Source: Asaia platycodi JCM 25414
GTDB lineage: Bacteria; Pseudomonadota; Alphaproteobacteria; Acetobacterales; Acetobacteraceae
Reading direction: 5' to 3'
NCBI RefSeq assembly: GCF_000614545.1
Contig: NZ_BAKW01000001.1
Location: 248,001 to 312,000 of the forward strand
Length of the DNA stretch: 64,000 nucleotides
In this document: piece after piece, positions 10,235 through 20,885 of the stretch
Position numbering within the stretch: the first letter of the stretch is position 1
Layout of the letters: each line of letters opens with the position of its first letter
Notes under the pieces: generated by a model
The model's database searches: none
What the model was told of the DNA's origin: nothing
Seen by the model: the letters and a program-made list of their open reading frames with translations, nothing else
Translations under genes and position numbers: made by a program

Positions 10235-10926
10235 TGAGCGACCCGACCCTTCTGGTTGTCGATGACGAACCCGCCATCAGGCGTTTGCTGCGCACCACGC
10301 TCGCGAGCCAGTCATGGCGCATTCTCGAAGCCGGGTCAGGCGAGCAGGCCCTGCAACGCGCCAGTGAAACCCCGCCCGATCTCGTTCTGCTCGATCTGGG
10401 TCTGCCGGATATGGACGGGGTAGAGGTGCTGCGCCAGCTACGCCGCGACCGGCCCAATCTGCCCGTGGTCATTCTTTCAGTGCGTGACGACGAGCGCGGC
10501 AAGGTTGCGGCCCTCGAAGCCGGGGCGGATGACTACGTGACCAAACCCTTCAGCATGGCCGAACTCATCGCCCGCCTGCGCAACGCCCTGCGCCACGGCC
10601 TGCAACAGGAAGGCACGGTGCCACTCTTCACCTCGGGCGATCTGACCATAGACCTCGTCCGCCGCCAGATTTTTCGCAGTGGCGAAGAACTCCGCCTCTC
10701 GCCCCGCGAATGGGACATCCTGCGCATGCTGGTGCGCTACGCAGGCCGCGTGCTGACCCATCAGACCATCATGAAACAACTCTGGGGCCCGACAGGCGAT
10801 GTGCAGCAGCTGCGGGTCTATATCCGCCAGATCAGACAGAAGATCGAGCCAGACCCGGAGAGGCCGAGGCATATTTTGACCGAGACGGGGGTAGGGTATC
10901 GTCTAAGGAAGTGCGATGACCTGTGA
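10234..10926 (+). CDS. kdpE: KDP operon transcriptional response regulator KdpE
   Basis: This OmpR/PhoB-type response regulator has 230 residues. The receiver domain shows the acidic pair VVDDEP, the phosphoacceptor aspartate in LVLLDLGLPDMDG (about residue 52), the conserved threonine/serine in VVILSVRD and the lysine in DDYVTKPFS. The winged-helix DNA-binding domain follows, with LSPREWDILRMLVRYAGRVL and VYIRQIRQKIEPDPERPRHI. The frame is intact. It activates kdpFABC in known systems, and the phased repeats at 2842-2892 are the obvious candidate target. It is the last gene of the kdp operon and converges on the beta-propeller gene. Confidence 0.95.
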   Translation: MSDPTLLVVDDEPAIRRLLRTTLASQSWRILEAGSGEQALQRASETPPDLVLLDLGLPDMDGVEVLRQLRRDRPNLPVVILSVRDDERGKVAALEAGADDYVTKPFSMAELIARLRNALRHGLQQEGTVPLFTSGDLTIDLVRRQIFRSGEELRLSPREWDILRMLVRYAGRVLTHQTIMKQLWGPTGDVQQLRVYIRQIRQKIEPDPERPRHILTETGVGYRLRKCDDL

Positions 10927-10968
10927 GGCGGAGGGTTCCGCGATAAGAAACTATCCAAGCGGCTCGTT

Positions 10969-11920
10969 TCAGATATCGTTGATATCGGAATTGGGCGGTG
11001 GTGCTACTAATAACTCGGAGATACTTGAGAAAGTTGTTCGTTGCCGATCACCAAAAACTACTGTGTCTCCATCGTTTAAAATGGTAGTGCAAGCCGGGTA
11101 TTGGGAGGGTATCTCACGAATACGCTGCATCGCCTCAGTATCTAACAATAAAAACCTTCTCTCAGCTACGGCGATAATGTGGCGACAATCATCCGTCCAA
11201 GCAATATGGCGACCTGCACCGCCAGTTTTTACTGCACCACTGCGTATAAGAATTTGGCCATTCTCTGCGAGGCAATATAGAGTCGTTGTATCGCATCGTC
11301 AGCGTAATCTGTACCGTAAAATGCTATTCTGCTGCCGTCTGGTGATAAACGGGCATGAGATATTGTCATTCCAAAGCTGAATATCTGGGGTTTGGAAACG
11401 TGTAATGGCCATGTTCGTACAGACACGTAGCCTTTAGAATGAGGATGATTGTAGTTGGAAGCTTTTGGGTTGTGAAATATTCCCCATATGCGTCTTTCGC
11501 GGTCATGGGAGATGACAGATATCTGTTCGTCCCAGTACTCTTCTCGATAGGTCGGGTTGAGTTTGGATATGCTGCGGATGGTCAGTACGCCGCCCCAAGA
11601 TCCATCCACGATATACTGCCCATCAGATGAAAAGCAGAGATTGCTTCCTTCGCCCTCTTTTTTGTTATTGAAATCCGTTGTTGTTGCACCAGTTTTTGGT
11701 CTATAATTACAATATGTCCACTTGTGGATTTTATTGCGAGATGGCTACCATCGGTTGAAAAATCATAGGAAGATGGATGTGATAGCGGGTGGCTAACCGA
11801 TAGTCTTTTTCTGTTTTCTGTGTTCATAACAGAAACGTTGCGCCGAATCAGTGCAGTAAGCCCATGACTGGTGTGGCGGGATAGAAAAGACGTTCCAGGC
11901 CACGAAGAATTTTTTTTCAT
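10969..11920 (-). CDS. WD40/YVTN-like beta-propeller protein, orphan, AT-rich (frameshifted twice)
   Basis: About 318 residues are reconstructed. Repeated blade-like elements are visible: YDFSTDGSHLAIKSTSGHIV, LCFSSDGQYIVDGSWGGVLT, ARLSPDGSRIAFYGTD, and a final blade with HIAWTDDCRHIIAVAERRFL. These fit a WD40/lactonase-type propeller that binds partners rather than one with a known catalytic site. There is no clear signal peptide. The ATG at 11920 has a good GAGGGA eight bases upstream. Deletions lie near 11660 (six A where seven are needed on the coding strand) and near 11283. The gene and its flanks are clearly richer in A and T than the neighbourhood, which suggests horizontal acquisition. 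The product and role are unknown. Confidence 0.6.
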
Positions 11921-12097
11921 GATTTTCCCTCATTATTTTATTTTTGGTATCATATAGAACAACTATCTTCTCAGCATGAAAATTTGGGAATATGTAAATC
12001 GATTTTCTAAGAACGATGGTTCATATTCACCTATTTTCGTTTGATATGAAATGGTTTGAAAAAGGTTGCTATCAGTATTCTGTTTGGAAAAATAGAA

Positions 12098-13448
12098 TTA
12101 GCGATCGTTGAGTGTGCGAAGGAATATAACGATCCGATTGCGCTCACTAATGTTCAAGGCAGGCATTTTGCGCAGATTGAAAGGAGCGTCAGTCTTGTCG
12201 ATATTTTGCCAATATTTTTGTTTCAAGTCATCGTACAAGGCCAAAGTTTTGTCCGCGTGGCGCGGATAAAACCGCTCTGGCTCAATATCCCGTAGCACAT
12301 AAAAATCCATCACCTGACGCAGCGAGGTGAAGACGCCGTTATGGAAGAACACCTTACGTGTGGCGCTGTTGCGCAGCGATGGGGTGCGGAAGAAGCCACA
12401 ATAGGCATCGTTGTGGCCGATATCCGTGCGACCCGCCGCGCAGAGGCCGAGATCGTAGGTACTTTTGGGGGCAAGGGGATTACGCGGGGCGGCGAGGGCT
12501 TCGTACTGATGGTCGGTGAAGAGAGGGGGGCGGCCTTCCTCATCCACCGCGCTCAGATGACAGGCGGCGCAATTGCCTTTCGCCGGGTCGTTGAAAAGCC
12601 GCAGCCTTCGGCTTCGCCTCGTGTCAGGCGGGTTTTCCCTTCCAGCCAGGCATCATAACGGCTCGAATAAGGATGAAATGACAACGCTTCGATCTGGTAG
12701 CGCGCTAGCGCGAAGAGCGCTTCGGCAATCAGCATATCGTCAGAAGCATGGGCGCCGATCAGGCGAAACAGATCGGCGCTATAGGGCGCATGGCGCAGGC
12801 GGGCCGCGACACCTTCGTGGGTCGCCGCCATCTCGCGCGCATCGAATAGCGGCCCGGCGGCCTGGCTTTGCAGCGTGTCGGCCCGGCCGTCCCAGAACAA
12901 GCCGCCCTGCGGCACCATGGCCTGCGCCGAGGCGCCGGTATTACTGGCCGATTTGGCGCTTTTTACGCCGGGCGGCGGTGGGGGAGGCGGCGCTGTTTCG
13001 CTGGTGGCATTATCAGGGCCAACGCTGAAAGGTGGCTGGCGCTCGCGATAGGTGAGCGAAGGCACGGCGCGCACGCCGAACTTGTCCATTGCCACACCGC
13101 CCTTGGCGAAAGCCAGCGCGTTGTCTGGCGCGTAATGCGCGCTCGGTACATGGCACGAGGCGCAGGAAAGCTGGCCAGAGCCGGAGAGCGCCTTGTCGAA
13201 AAACAGTGTCTCGCCGAGCTTTGCATGGCAGAAAGCGGGGAAACAGGGGGGCGCACCAGCGTGACAGGGCAGGGGTTGCTGCCATCGCTGGCAGGGGAAC
13301 AATCCCTGGCCAGTGCGGCGGGAGCGCTCGCTATCAGCGTTCCAAGCAGAAACGCCTTCGTCAGAAAGCTGCGGAAGCTGGCGCTCTGCCCGCCAGCACT
13401 TCCCAAGCGTTCTCCCCTTCCGACGAAATCAGAAAACCTTTGGCGCAT
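12098..13448 (-). CDS. Secreted di-haem cytochrome c peroxidase (MauG/CcpA family, frameshifted twice)
   Basis: A periplasmic peroxidase with two c-type haem sites, CASCH (LSCASCHVPSAHYA) and CAACH (GNCAACHLSAVDE). The latter appears only after restoring a base near 12602. A second deletion near 13225 separates the signal-peptide region (FLTKAFLLGTLIASAPAALA) from KLGETLFFDKALSGSGQLSC. Distal ligand and calcium regions typical of the family (SLRNSATRKVFFHNGVF and LRQVMDFY) follow. A run of seven prolines lies between the haem sites. The start could be ATG 13448, which overlaps the upstream gene, or TTG at 13406, which has AGGGGAG five bases upstream and puts the signal peptide at the very N-terminus. 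It follows the phosphatase gene directly, as in an operon. Confidence 0.85.
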
Positions 13449-15077
13449 CACGCAGCACCGATCCGTCTTTCGGCGCGAGATAGAGCGGTGTGGCGTCGGG
13501 CTGACTCTTGAAGTCGAACAGCCCGTCCATATCCTGCGCATCCTGATCAAAAGACCCGCCGCCAAGACGTGCGCCTTCAAGGAAGTTGTTCTCGATAAAG
13601 CGCAGAACCGAGCTTTGCGTCAGCAGGGTATGATCGATCGCATTCGGGCGTGCCCAGGGTGAAAGAACCAGAAGCGGTGTGCGCGTACCGGGGCCGCAGC
13701 GTCCGTTTACCGGGGCGTTCTTCACCCCAGCCGACGGGGCTCCCTTGCCACACTGGCCGGGCGCGTTGAGCTGGTCGGCCTGCATGTCATGCGAGCTGTG
13801 CTGCACAGGCGTATAGGCGTGGTCATACCAGCCATCGGAATCATCATAGGCAATGATGATGGCCGTATCCTTCCATTCCGGTCGCGACTGGATGAAATTG
13901 ACCACACGCACCATGCCTTCCTGCTCGTCCAGCGGGTCGGAATAGCCGGCATGGGCATCCTGAAAGGCCGGGAGCTTCAGGAACGACACCGCCGGCATAT
14001 GGCCCGCATTGGTAGCGGCGATGAAATCATCCAGATCATATTCATGGTTGGCAGGGTCTTTTGTCTTGCCATCCACACCCATGGTCTGACCGATGGCCGC
14101 CACACCTGAGGGGCGCAGATGCTTCGGGTTGGACGTGCTGGGGTAATACTGAAACCAGTTGTGATGCGGGATGTAGTCAACCACTGTCTGCGCCACGACG
14201 GTCGAATAGGTGGCGCGCTGGCAGCCGCTCGTGCCATTGCGGTTATGCTGCGAGAGATCGAACCCCGCCATGAACCCGCCCCAGCTTACGCCCTTGGCGT
14301 TCAGCAGATCGCCGATATTGCGGCCTTCCATCCAGACCTGCTCACCCGGCACCGAACAGACATCGCCCGTCGGGTCGATATCGTTGATCATGGTCATGCC
14401 GCCTTGCCCGTCATTGATGAAAGGCGAGACCGCATCACGCGTCGAGGCTTCTGCGAAGAGGCCGTGATATGCAGCCCGTTGGTCTGACCGGAAACGATCT
14501 CAAGCGCGCCGGGCGTCGAGGGGCCATAGGTGTCGGTATAGGCGTTGTCGCTCATGGCAAAACGCTGCGCGTAGCGCCAGAGCGCGGTCACGGTGTTGCC
14601 GTCGAAATATCCCATGACCTGCCCGCGCGTGGCAAAAGCCCCGACGCCACCGGGCGAGCCCCGGCCTGTATGCAATGGAAAGAGATCGGCCTTGCCATTG
14701 TGATAGGCCATCTGCTCGGCTGTGTAGCCGTGATTCTGGTCTGCCGTGCTGGCCTGCGTCCGGTCGAGGCGGAAAGGAAGCGCCGCATCGGCCCCATTGG
14801 CCGGATTGGTATTGGGGTTGGTCACCAGCAAATTCGATCGCAGCAGCGTATTGGCTGGCGGCGTACCAAGTCTGGGTAGAAATACCGGCTCGCCTTCAGG
14901 ATTGGCGGCCTGCGGATAGGTGGCAAAGTAGTGATCGAACGAGACGTTCTCGTCAAAGATCACCACCACATGCTTGATCGGCGTTTTCGTCTGCGTCTCG
15001 GCCCGGGCCTGGAGGGGGGCGCTCAGGCAGGTGAGGGCGAGAAGGGCGGAGGCGAAAGAACGGATCGGAAAACTCAT
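13429..15077 (-). CDS. Secreted phosphoesterase, acid phosphatase AcpA / phospholipase C type (frameshifted)
   Basis: A member of the PF04185 phosphoesterase family of about 549 residues. The chosen ATG at 15077 gives a classical signal peptide (MSFPIRSFASALLALTCLSA, cleavage after QARA). The metal-binding N-terminal motif HVVVIFDENVSFDHYFATYP is directly after it. Further conserved segments are NDIDPTGDVCS, the DDSDGWYDHAYTP active-site region and RTPLLVLSPWARPN. One deletion near 14445 splits the frame at SSQKP/STRDAVSPFINDG. It releases phosphate from phosphomonoesters or phospholipids outside the cytoplasm; which substrate cannot be told. The following di-haem peroxidase overlaps its end, and I recall this pairing from other proteobacteria. 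Confidence 0.88.
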
Positions 15078-15174
15078 GGGAAAATACGACAACACCTGTT
15101 CAGAGAAGATAAAGCGCCGGTCTCTCCAAGCACCGAAAAGGCACCGGATAGGTGAGAGACCAGCCGCTTGTGGC

Positions 15175-15345
15175 TCAGGTGCGATCATCGTCGCGCAGTG
15201 TCTCTTCGTCCAGAGCCATCAGCGCGCCACGACGCGATTGCAGCGAAATGGCAGTCAGACGATGCTCGCGCCACGCCGCGACGAGCGTCTGGCGCCAGCG
15301 ATCCGAGGGAGCCGTAGGGGTTTGATGCTGAAGCTGATAGTCCAT
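15175..15345 (-). CDS. Small DUF1127-like basic protein (56 residues)
   Basis: The ATG at 15345 has a strong AAGGAG eight bases upstream. The peptide contains an Arg/Trp-rich centre (RWRQTLVAAWREHRLTAISL) and an acidic C-terminal end (LMALDEETLRDDDRT). The order 'R/W-rich helix, then ALD-x-x-x-LRD' resembles DUF1127 proteins, which have been linked to phosphate metabolism and RNA turnover in alphaproteobacteria, although the usual terminal LRDIG motif is altered here. It lies about 100 bases upstream of, and in the same direction as, the phosphoesterase gene, so co-expression is possible. I am confident it is a gene and less so of its family. Confidence 0.6.
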   Translation of the reverse strand: MDYQLQHQTPTAPSDRWRQTLVAAWREHRLTAISLQSRRGALMALDEETLRDDDRT

Positions 15346-15582
15346 TGACCTGCTCCTTTTCCAGAAGGCCGTCGGGTTACGGCGCCTCGATAGAGGATTC
15401 GCTGGCGATGGTGTGTGACCATTCCATGAATTTGCCGGGCCAGAGCGTTTCGCGCCTCTGATTGTTCCAAAAAACATAACCGAGATACGCCGCTCTCCAT
15501 GAGGCGAGCCGAGTAAATGCGCTTCAGGAAGTTGTTTTTTTGAAAAAGCGCAGTCGGAGGAACACTTCTTGAGGAGGTTCGC

Positions 15583-15615
15583 ATGCATCGTCTGTTCAGG
15601 TGGATCGCTCTTTAG
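15583..15615 (+). other. 10-codon ORF with very strong Shine-Dalgarno, or broken 5' end of the next gene
   Basis: GAGGAGG at 15571-15577 lies five bases before an ATG that opens MHRLFRWIAL and then stops (TAG 15613-15615). If one base were missing near 15609, the frame would run on as ...LASLFPDIRPAPQEKNR into the DUF1963 protein, adding an N-terminal hydrophobic segment. Given the deletion density in this window, an extended gene start is as likely as a leader peptide. The rest of 15346-15582 holds no recognisable gene. Confidence 0.35.
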
Positions 15616-15662
15616 CTAGCCTTTTCCCGGACATACGCCCTGCCCCTCAGGAGAAGAATAGA

Positions 15663-16964
15663 ATGAGCCTGCCCTGTTATAAGAGGTTACCGCCGGCGAG
15701 TCCGGTTTGTGCTTCTGATCTGGGATTTGCGTGGGATCTGCCTGAAGAGGGCGTCGGCATTATCAGAGGGCCGAAAGCAAAGGAATATCTTGAGGAGCGG
15801 GGGATAAAAGCCGATCTGGGCACTAGAACCCAACTCGAACGAGAGCGGTCGAAGTCTCCTTTACGCTTATATCATGCCGACCTTGAACTGCCGGGAAAGC
15901 TGCTTGGACCGGACGAGAATATGCCGCCGCAGCGTCGTTATCGCTTGATGGGAACCGCTGACGAGAAAAGGGCCGTTGAAGCGGAAAAGCGTTTCAAGAT
16001 AGCCGCTCTCGCTGTGGAAACAAAAGCTGATCGGGTGCTGGCCGAGGCTTATCTTGCAATGACGGGCAAGACGATTCCGCTTATTGACGCCCATAGTCTT
16101 GGTCTGACTGCGCAGATTGCAAAGGCACGTCAGGTTACTCTTGCGCTTCTCTCCCAAGATTTGACCAAGGATGCTTATATCCCAAGGTTCCGGTTAGAAG
16201 AAATTCCGGACGAGGGTGCGACGGGTTATTTCGGCGCGCCGCTGATGCCTGAGGCGATGAAGTGGCCATTTTGGAACAGCGAAGGAAAAAGCGGCCCTTA
16301 TTTGTTCCATAGTCAGTATCGCGCAGAAGATCTACCGGGCGCCGTGAAAGCGTATCTACCATCAGACGTTGAAGCCTTCTTGGTGTTTGTCAATCCGATT
16401 ATCGAAGACTGGCCGAGACTTCCGGATCATCCTCCTTTCGTCGTCCGTTTCATACGCAAAGGGGAGGCGTGCGCGGTGCAAATCATGCCGCCTGGTAAAG
16501 AAACACCGCCCCCAGCCAGAGCCCTGACCGATTTCTGCCAGACGCGTGATACCGGGGTGCTCAGCGAATATAATGATCGTCCCGATGCTGACCCTGCGCT
16601 GTTCGAGCAGGTGGCTGCGGTCAGCTCTTTAGGCAGCGAGCCCCTCATGGAGGATGACGAGGCGCGTGAATTCCTTTTCGGTTCACAGGAAAATCAGGCA
16701 CCTCTTGATCGGCCATTGCTGGTCTGGACGGGCGACAAGTTTCTGGGTGAGCCATATTGGCTTCAGGGGGCAGAATACCAGTCTGACCTTGACGGTAATC
16801 CCATGACTGCATTCTTGCATATCGCCTATGACGGTGTGCCGGAACTCGCTTTGCCTGAGGGCGATCTGATGCGCTACGGGGCGGGCATCATCTGGTTGCC
16901 CACACGCTGGGCAACCGAGCATCCATATGAATCCCAGATCAAAATGACCTGGGATATTGGGTGA
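15663..16964 (+). CDS. DUF1963 (YwqG-like) domain protein
   Basis: An intact 433-residue soluble protein from the ATG at 15663, which has AGGAG nine bases upstream. The C-terminal two thirds fit DUF1963: FGAPLMPEAMKWPFWNSEG, PYLFHSQYRAEDLPGAVKAY and VEAFLVFVNP, then the late GDKFLGEPYWLQGAE and FLHIAYDGV segments. These correspond to the family's 'GG-x-P-x-LP-x-x-x-x-WP ... FLAQI' and 'LGG-x-P' signatures in diverged form. DUF1963 proteins have no firmly established biochemical activity. The N-terminal 170 residues show no domain I recognise. The gene is convergent with the TonB receptor, only 16 bases away. An alternative upstream start is discussed under 15583. Confidence 0.75.
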   Translation: MSLPCYKRLPPASPVCASDLGFAWDLPEEGVGIIRGPKAKEYLEERGIKADLGTRTQLERERSKSPLRLYHADLELPGKLLGPDENMPPQRRYRLMGTADEKRAVEAEKRFKIAALAVETKADRVLAEAYLAMTGKTIPLIDAHSLGLTAQIAKARQVTLALLSQDLTKDAYIPRFRLEEIPDEGATGYFGAPLMPEAMKWPFWNSEGKSGPYLFHSQYRAEDLPGAVKAYLPSDVEAFLVFVNPIIEDWPRLPDHPPFVVRFIRKGEACAVQIMPPGKETPPPARALTDFCQTRDTGVLSEYNDRPDADPALFEQVAAVSSLGSEPLMEDDEAREFLFGSQENQAPLDRPLLVWTGDKFLGEPYWLQGAEYQSDLDGNPMTAFLHIAYDGVPELALPEGDLMRYGAGIIWLPTRWATEHPYESQIKMTWDIG

Positions 16965-16980
16965 GCCCGCTTGATCCGTG

Positions 16981-19216
16981 TCAGTTAAACCCCGCCGATA
17001 TCCCTGCGAAAACACCAAACCCATCCCCGGGCTGGAAAGCTGCGAGCTGTTTGCCTGCGGCAATATAGCCCGGCACGACGATGGAGGCGTAATGAGTGTT
17101 TGCGAGATTGTTGAACGACAGGAAAACCTGCCGGTGCTTGTGCGGCCAGTCATAGCCTATTGTCGTGTTGAAGATATGATAAGACGGCGCAAAATACGTG
17201 TCGTCATATGAGCCCGAGACCTTCGACGACACCTGCGTATTGAAATTGGCATAGAGCCCGTTCTTTAGATCGAGCGTATCTCGCCTGATAGAAATGGGCC
17301 GGAATGCCGGGCAGCGCGTTGCGGCCAAAGACGGCGTCGTGTTTGAAATGGAAATCCTGCCAGGTATAGGACTGTCTCAGCCCGAGCTTGCCGCCCGACC
17401 ACTTGATGAGATCGGTTTCGAGCGAAGCCTCGACCCCCTGGTGTGTCGTCGGGCTGGCGTTGGAGTAGGTGGTGGCGCCGTAAAGCTGTGAGAGCGGTGT
17501 CATAACCGTCAGCAGCTCATTACGCACGTCGGAATAGTAATAGGAAACGCTCCAGCGATTGTTCTTCCACTCGCCGCGCGTACCGACTTCATAGGTCGTG
17601 GCTGTCTGGTTATCCAGCTTCACACCCGAAGCATTAAGCCCCTGCGCCGGGCCGGAGGTGTAAAGTGCGCCAGAGAGAAGCTGCCAGTCATTGGGTGGCT
17701 GAAAGCTGCGGCTCACATTGCCGTAAATCGATACATGCGGCGAAATAACATAGCGAAAGCCGCCGCGCGGGGTGAAGCCAAGCCCGGATGTGCTGACCGA
17801 ACTCGTCGTCGGATAGGCGACATCCATCGATCGCTGCACGAAATCGAGCGCACCCGCGGCGGTGAGCCAGAAATTATGGAAGAGCTCGAAATTGTTCCGG
17901 ATGTGGAAGTAGTTATCAGTGCCGCCGTAATCCGAATGGCGCAGAACAGTGCCGAAGGGGATCTTGCATAAATGCCGGTTGTGGTGCGTGAGCGGTTGGT
18001 CTGCCAGGCTTCGAGATCGGTATAGGTGTCGATGCCGAAAAGCGTCTCGCTCTTATGACCCCAAAGCTTGTCGTTACGGATGTAGCGCACCACGCCTGCA
18101 ACGGTCTTGTAGCCCCAGCGCTGGGCGGTTGCCGTGTTCTGGATATCGATTGGCGCATCCTGATAGTCGAAACCGAGTTCCAGTTTTGATTTGTCATCAA
18201 TGCGTATGGTCGTCATGTCGCCATAGAATTTGCTGCCGGGCTGAATGCGATGGCCGTGCAGCGTGGCGTAGAGCGCCTGCGCCTGTTTCGGATTGGTCTC
18301 GATCTGGTCTCGCGTCAGATAGCCGGGATAGCCATTCTGCGTCTGGCGATAACGAAAGAACAGACGGGTCGAGACATTGTCGTTGAAGCGATAGCCGTAA
18401 TTGGCGTTCACGCCAAAGCTGCTTGCCGCTGTCTGGGCCTGATAACCACCACGATAGGATTTGGTGACGCTGATATAATAATCGGATTTTCCGATGACCG
18501 CACCAGAGCTGATCTGTTGCTTGTTGTAATTGAAGCTGCCCGCCTCGACACGGGCCTGAAAATGATCGGCCGTATAACCTGTCGGAGTGACGTAATTGAT
18601 GGCGCCACCCAACTGCACGCCACCGTAATCGAAGGCATTCGCGCCACGAAGCACTTCGGTATATTGAATGCCCAGCGTCTCGAAAAGCTCATAGGGCGTG
18701 CCTGCCGGGGTCGTAACCGGTAGACCGTCGAACATCATCAATATGCCCGAGCGGAAATAATTCGTGCCGGTCTGGATGCCCGAGCCGCGAATGGAAAGGC
18801 GCAACCCATCGCCGCCGCCAGAGCTTTGGGCGAAAACACCTGGCTGGAATGCCAGAATATCGGCATTGGTCAGATTGCGGCTGCGCAGCACTTCCTTGGA
18901 ATTGATGACCGATACCCCGCCCGGCACCGTATCGAGCTGGCGTGTGGCTGCAGCAGCAGGGGAGAGGCGCTGTTGCGAAACGGTGATGGATTCAGTCGAG
19001 GGTTTAAGGGCCGGATTTCTACCTGCCGGTTTGGCGGGAGCCGTCGCTGCGCGGGTCGATGCGGCATGGCGCGTCTTGCTGCTGTCTTTCGCCGCAAGTT
19101 CGGCTGCAAACGCGCTTCATGGGGGAGCAGGCTCATGCCGGTGAGAAGCACCAGCGAATTGGCGCCAAGAAGAGCGCGTCGGGAGAGAGAAAATCAGATC
19201 GGTGGCGGCGTTTCAT
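16981..19216 (-). CDS. TonB-dependent outer-membrane receptor (frameshifted at least four times)
   Basis: About 745 residues are reconstructed from ATG 19216 (MKRRHRSDFLS...). A signal-like segment (LLGANSLVLLTGMSLLP) is followed by a linker and a likely TonB box (ESITVSQQRL). The plug domain carries TVPGGVSVINSKEVL, ILAFQPGVFAQSSGGGDGLR, LSIRGSG and YGGVQLGGAINYVTPTG, and the beta-barrel ends in IPAHFYQARYA, NFNTQVSSKVSGSYDDTYF and GVFAGISAGFN with a C-terminal aromatic-poor strand. Breaks lie near 19183, 19114, 17957 and 17283. The plug is of the FecA/siderophore class, but position downstream of the sulfur operon leaves open a sulfonate- or sulfate-ester-related substrate. It is the last gene in that direction, after a hairpin at 19359-19388. 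Confidence 0.87.
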
Positions 19217-19358
19217 TGGGTCGATGTCCGTTCGAGCGATGAGTAAAAACCAGGTAAAAAGGCGCGGACGAACATCGTGATTGGGCAGCGAAAAGCGGTG
19301 AGGTGCAGTTTTTCATTATGTCAGCCCTTTCCGGTTGGGATCTGTTTGAGGGGGAGAG

Positions 19359-19388
19359 GGCGCAGCCAGTCTATGGAGAGGCTGCGCC
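19359..19388 (-). terminator. Perfect 9-bp inverted repeat after the MFS gene
   Basis: GGCGCAGCC (19359-19367) and GGCTGCGCC (19380-19388) form a perfect nine-base stem with a 12-base loop, starting 12 bases past the MFS stop codon. There is no T-run on the coding strand, so it may be a weak or factor-dependent terminator, or an mRNA-stabilising hairpin that sets different levels of transporter and receptor mRNA. The rest of the 183-base gap before the TonB receptor start shows no gene. Confidence 0.5.
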
Positions 19389-19399
19389 ACCGGGAGGAC

Positions 19400-20885
19400 T
19401 CACACGCCGCGTCCTGAGGGGCAGAGCGTTTCATGCGGCAGGGAACGACGAGAGGTGTCGAGCGCGCGTTCCAACGCCTTGTCGCTATCGGCGTCGTAGC
19501 CGAAGACCTCCCAGCGCAGGACGAGATGCAGCGCGATACCGACGACAGGGGCGATCAGAATGACCCAGAAGATCGTCGTGCCCATTGAGGTGAAGGCCGA
19601 GGGCAGCGCCCACATGCTCAATGTCCCGGCAAACCCGGCGACGAAATTGGTGAAGCCAATGCCCGTGCCACGCAGTTCGGTCGGGTAGCTGAGCGTCGGA
19701 TACACCATTTGCTGGCAGCCAGGGCCGAAACCCTGAGCAAACAGAAAGGCGGCAAATCCTGTCATGACCAGCACGATACCGAGCGTAGAATGCGGCGTGC
19801 CGATAAGCGCGAGGAGCAGAATGCCGACGCATTGCAGCGCGTAACCGGCCAGCGTGATCGGACGAGAGCCGAAAGAGCGGGTTAGGCGTACACCCAGCAA
19901 GCCGCCACTCAGCGCGAAAACCAGATTGAGCGCGATCGAGACGACCAACACCTGCGTGCGGTTGAGATGCAGCATGGTGCTCAGCAGGCTCGGCGCACCG
20001 AAAGCAATAGCGGCGTAAGACGTGGCGCTGACGATCTTCATACCAATCACCAAAATCGTGCGGCGCAGCAACGGCGCGCGCAGCAGAGCCAGAAGACCGG
20101 GAGAGGGGGCACGCGGGGGCGTGACCGTGATCTGGAGTATCGGGTCGATTCCATGCGTCTTGCGCAGGATAATGGCGGCTTTTTCCAGATCGCCGTGACG
20201 TGCCGCCCAGATCGGCGATTCACTCATATAGCGGCTGCGCACCAGAATGATGATCAGCGCGGGCACGGCGCCGAAGCCAGAGAGGCACGCCACAACCAGT
20301 CGGGATGGCTGGCGGGCACGACCGCGTTGAGTGCAAAGACGATCAGAAAGCAGGCAGAAGACGCCGCATACCAGGTGGGGCACCACGCTGCAGCGCGTCC
20401 GGCCTTGCTGCCCTTGCCGGAGAGCCTGGAGAATTCAGAAAGAAAAGCCATGGCGACAGGCAGATCCATCCCGACGCCGAACCCCATGGCAAAGCGCGCC
20501 AGAATGAGAATGCTGGCCGTCGGAGCCGCCGCGGCGACCAGAGCGGCGATTACGAAGCAGGCCATATCGGCCATGAAAACGGCATAGCGCCCGATACGGT
20601 CGGTCAACCACCCGCCCGACAGGCTGCCGATAATCGTGCCTGCGCTCATGGCTGCCGCGACCATGCCGGTTTCGGACCCCGAAAGGCCGAAATATTTCTG
20701 CACGTCGCCAATACTATAAGAGAGAGTCGTCAGATCATAGGCATCGAGAAACACACCGCCGAGCGCGAGCATGACGATGATATTCGCATGTCCCTGCCTG
20801 TCGGCCCCTGATTGACGAGGGCGGCGATGTCATCGGCCGTGCGGATGACAGGGCGGGCGGTATGATGAGGGGGCAGGGCACTCAT
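19400..20885 (-). CDS. MFS transporter, sugar-porter type (frameshifted twice)
   Basis: About 495 residues with twelve predicted membrane helices. The signature between helices 2 and 3, GGWLTDRIGRY, and the helix-4/5 region RFAMGFGVGMDLPVAMAFLS identify the major facilitator superfamily. The cytoplasmic loop between helices 6 and 7 includes SRYMSESPIWAARHGDLEKA, as in sugar-porter-like carriers of organic anions. Deletions lie near 20800 (after NQGPTGR) and near 20275. The ATG at 20885 overlaps the stop of the preceding FAD/NAD(P) gene in an ATGA, so it is the fifth gene of the sulfur operon. By context the substrate may be a sulfonate or other organosulfur compound. Export of a desulfonated product is an alternative. 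Confidence 0.82.

Noticed and set aside
8782-10926. Apparent KdpD-KdpE fusion (hybrid kinase/response regulator)
   Set aside because: Restoring one base near 10109 and one near 10151 recovers the kinase G-box, a normal KdpD C-terminus and a stop overlapping the KdpE ATG by one base. The fusion is an artefact of two deletions.
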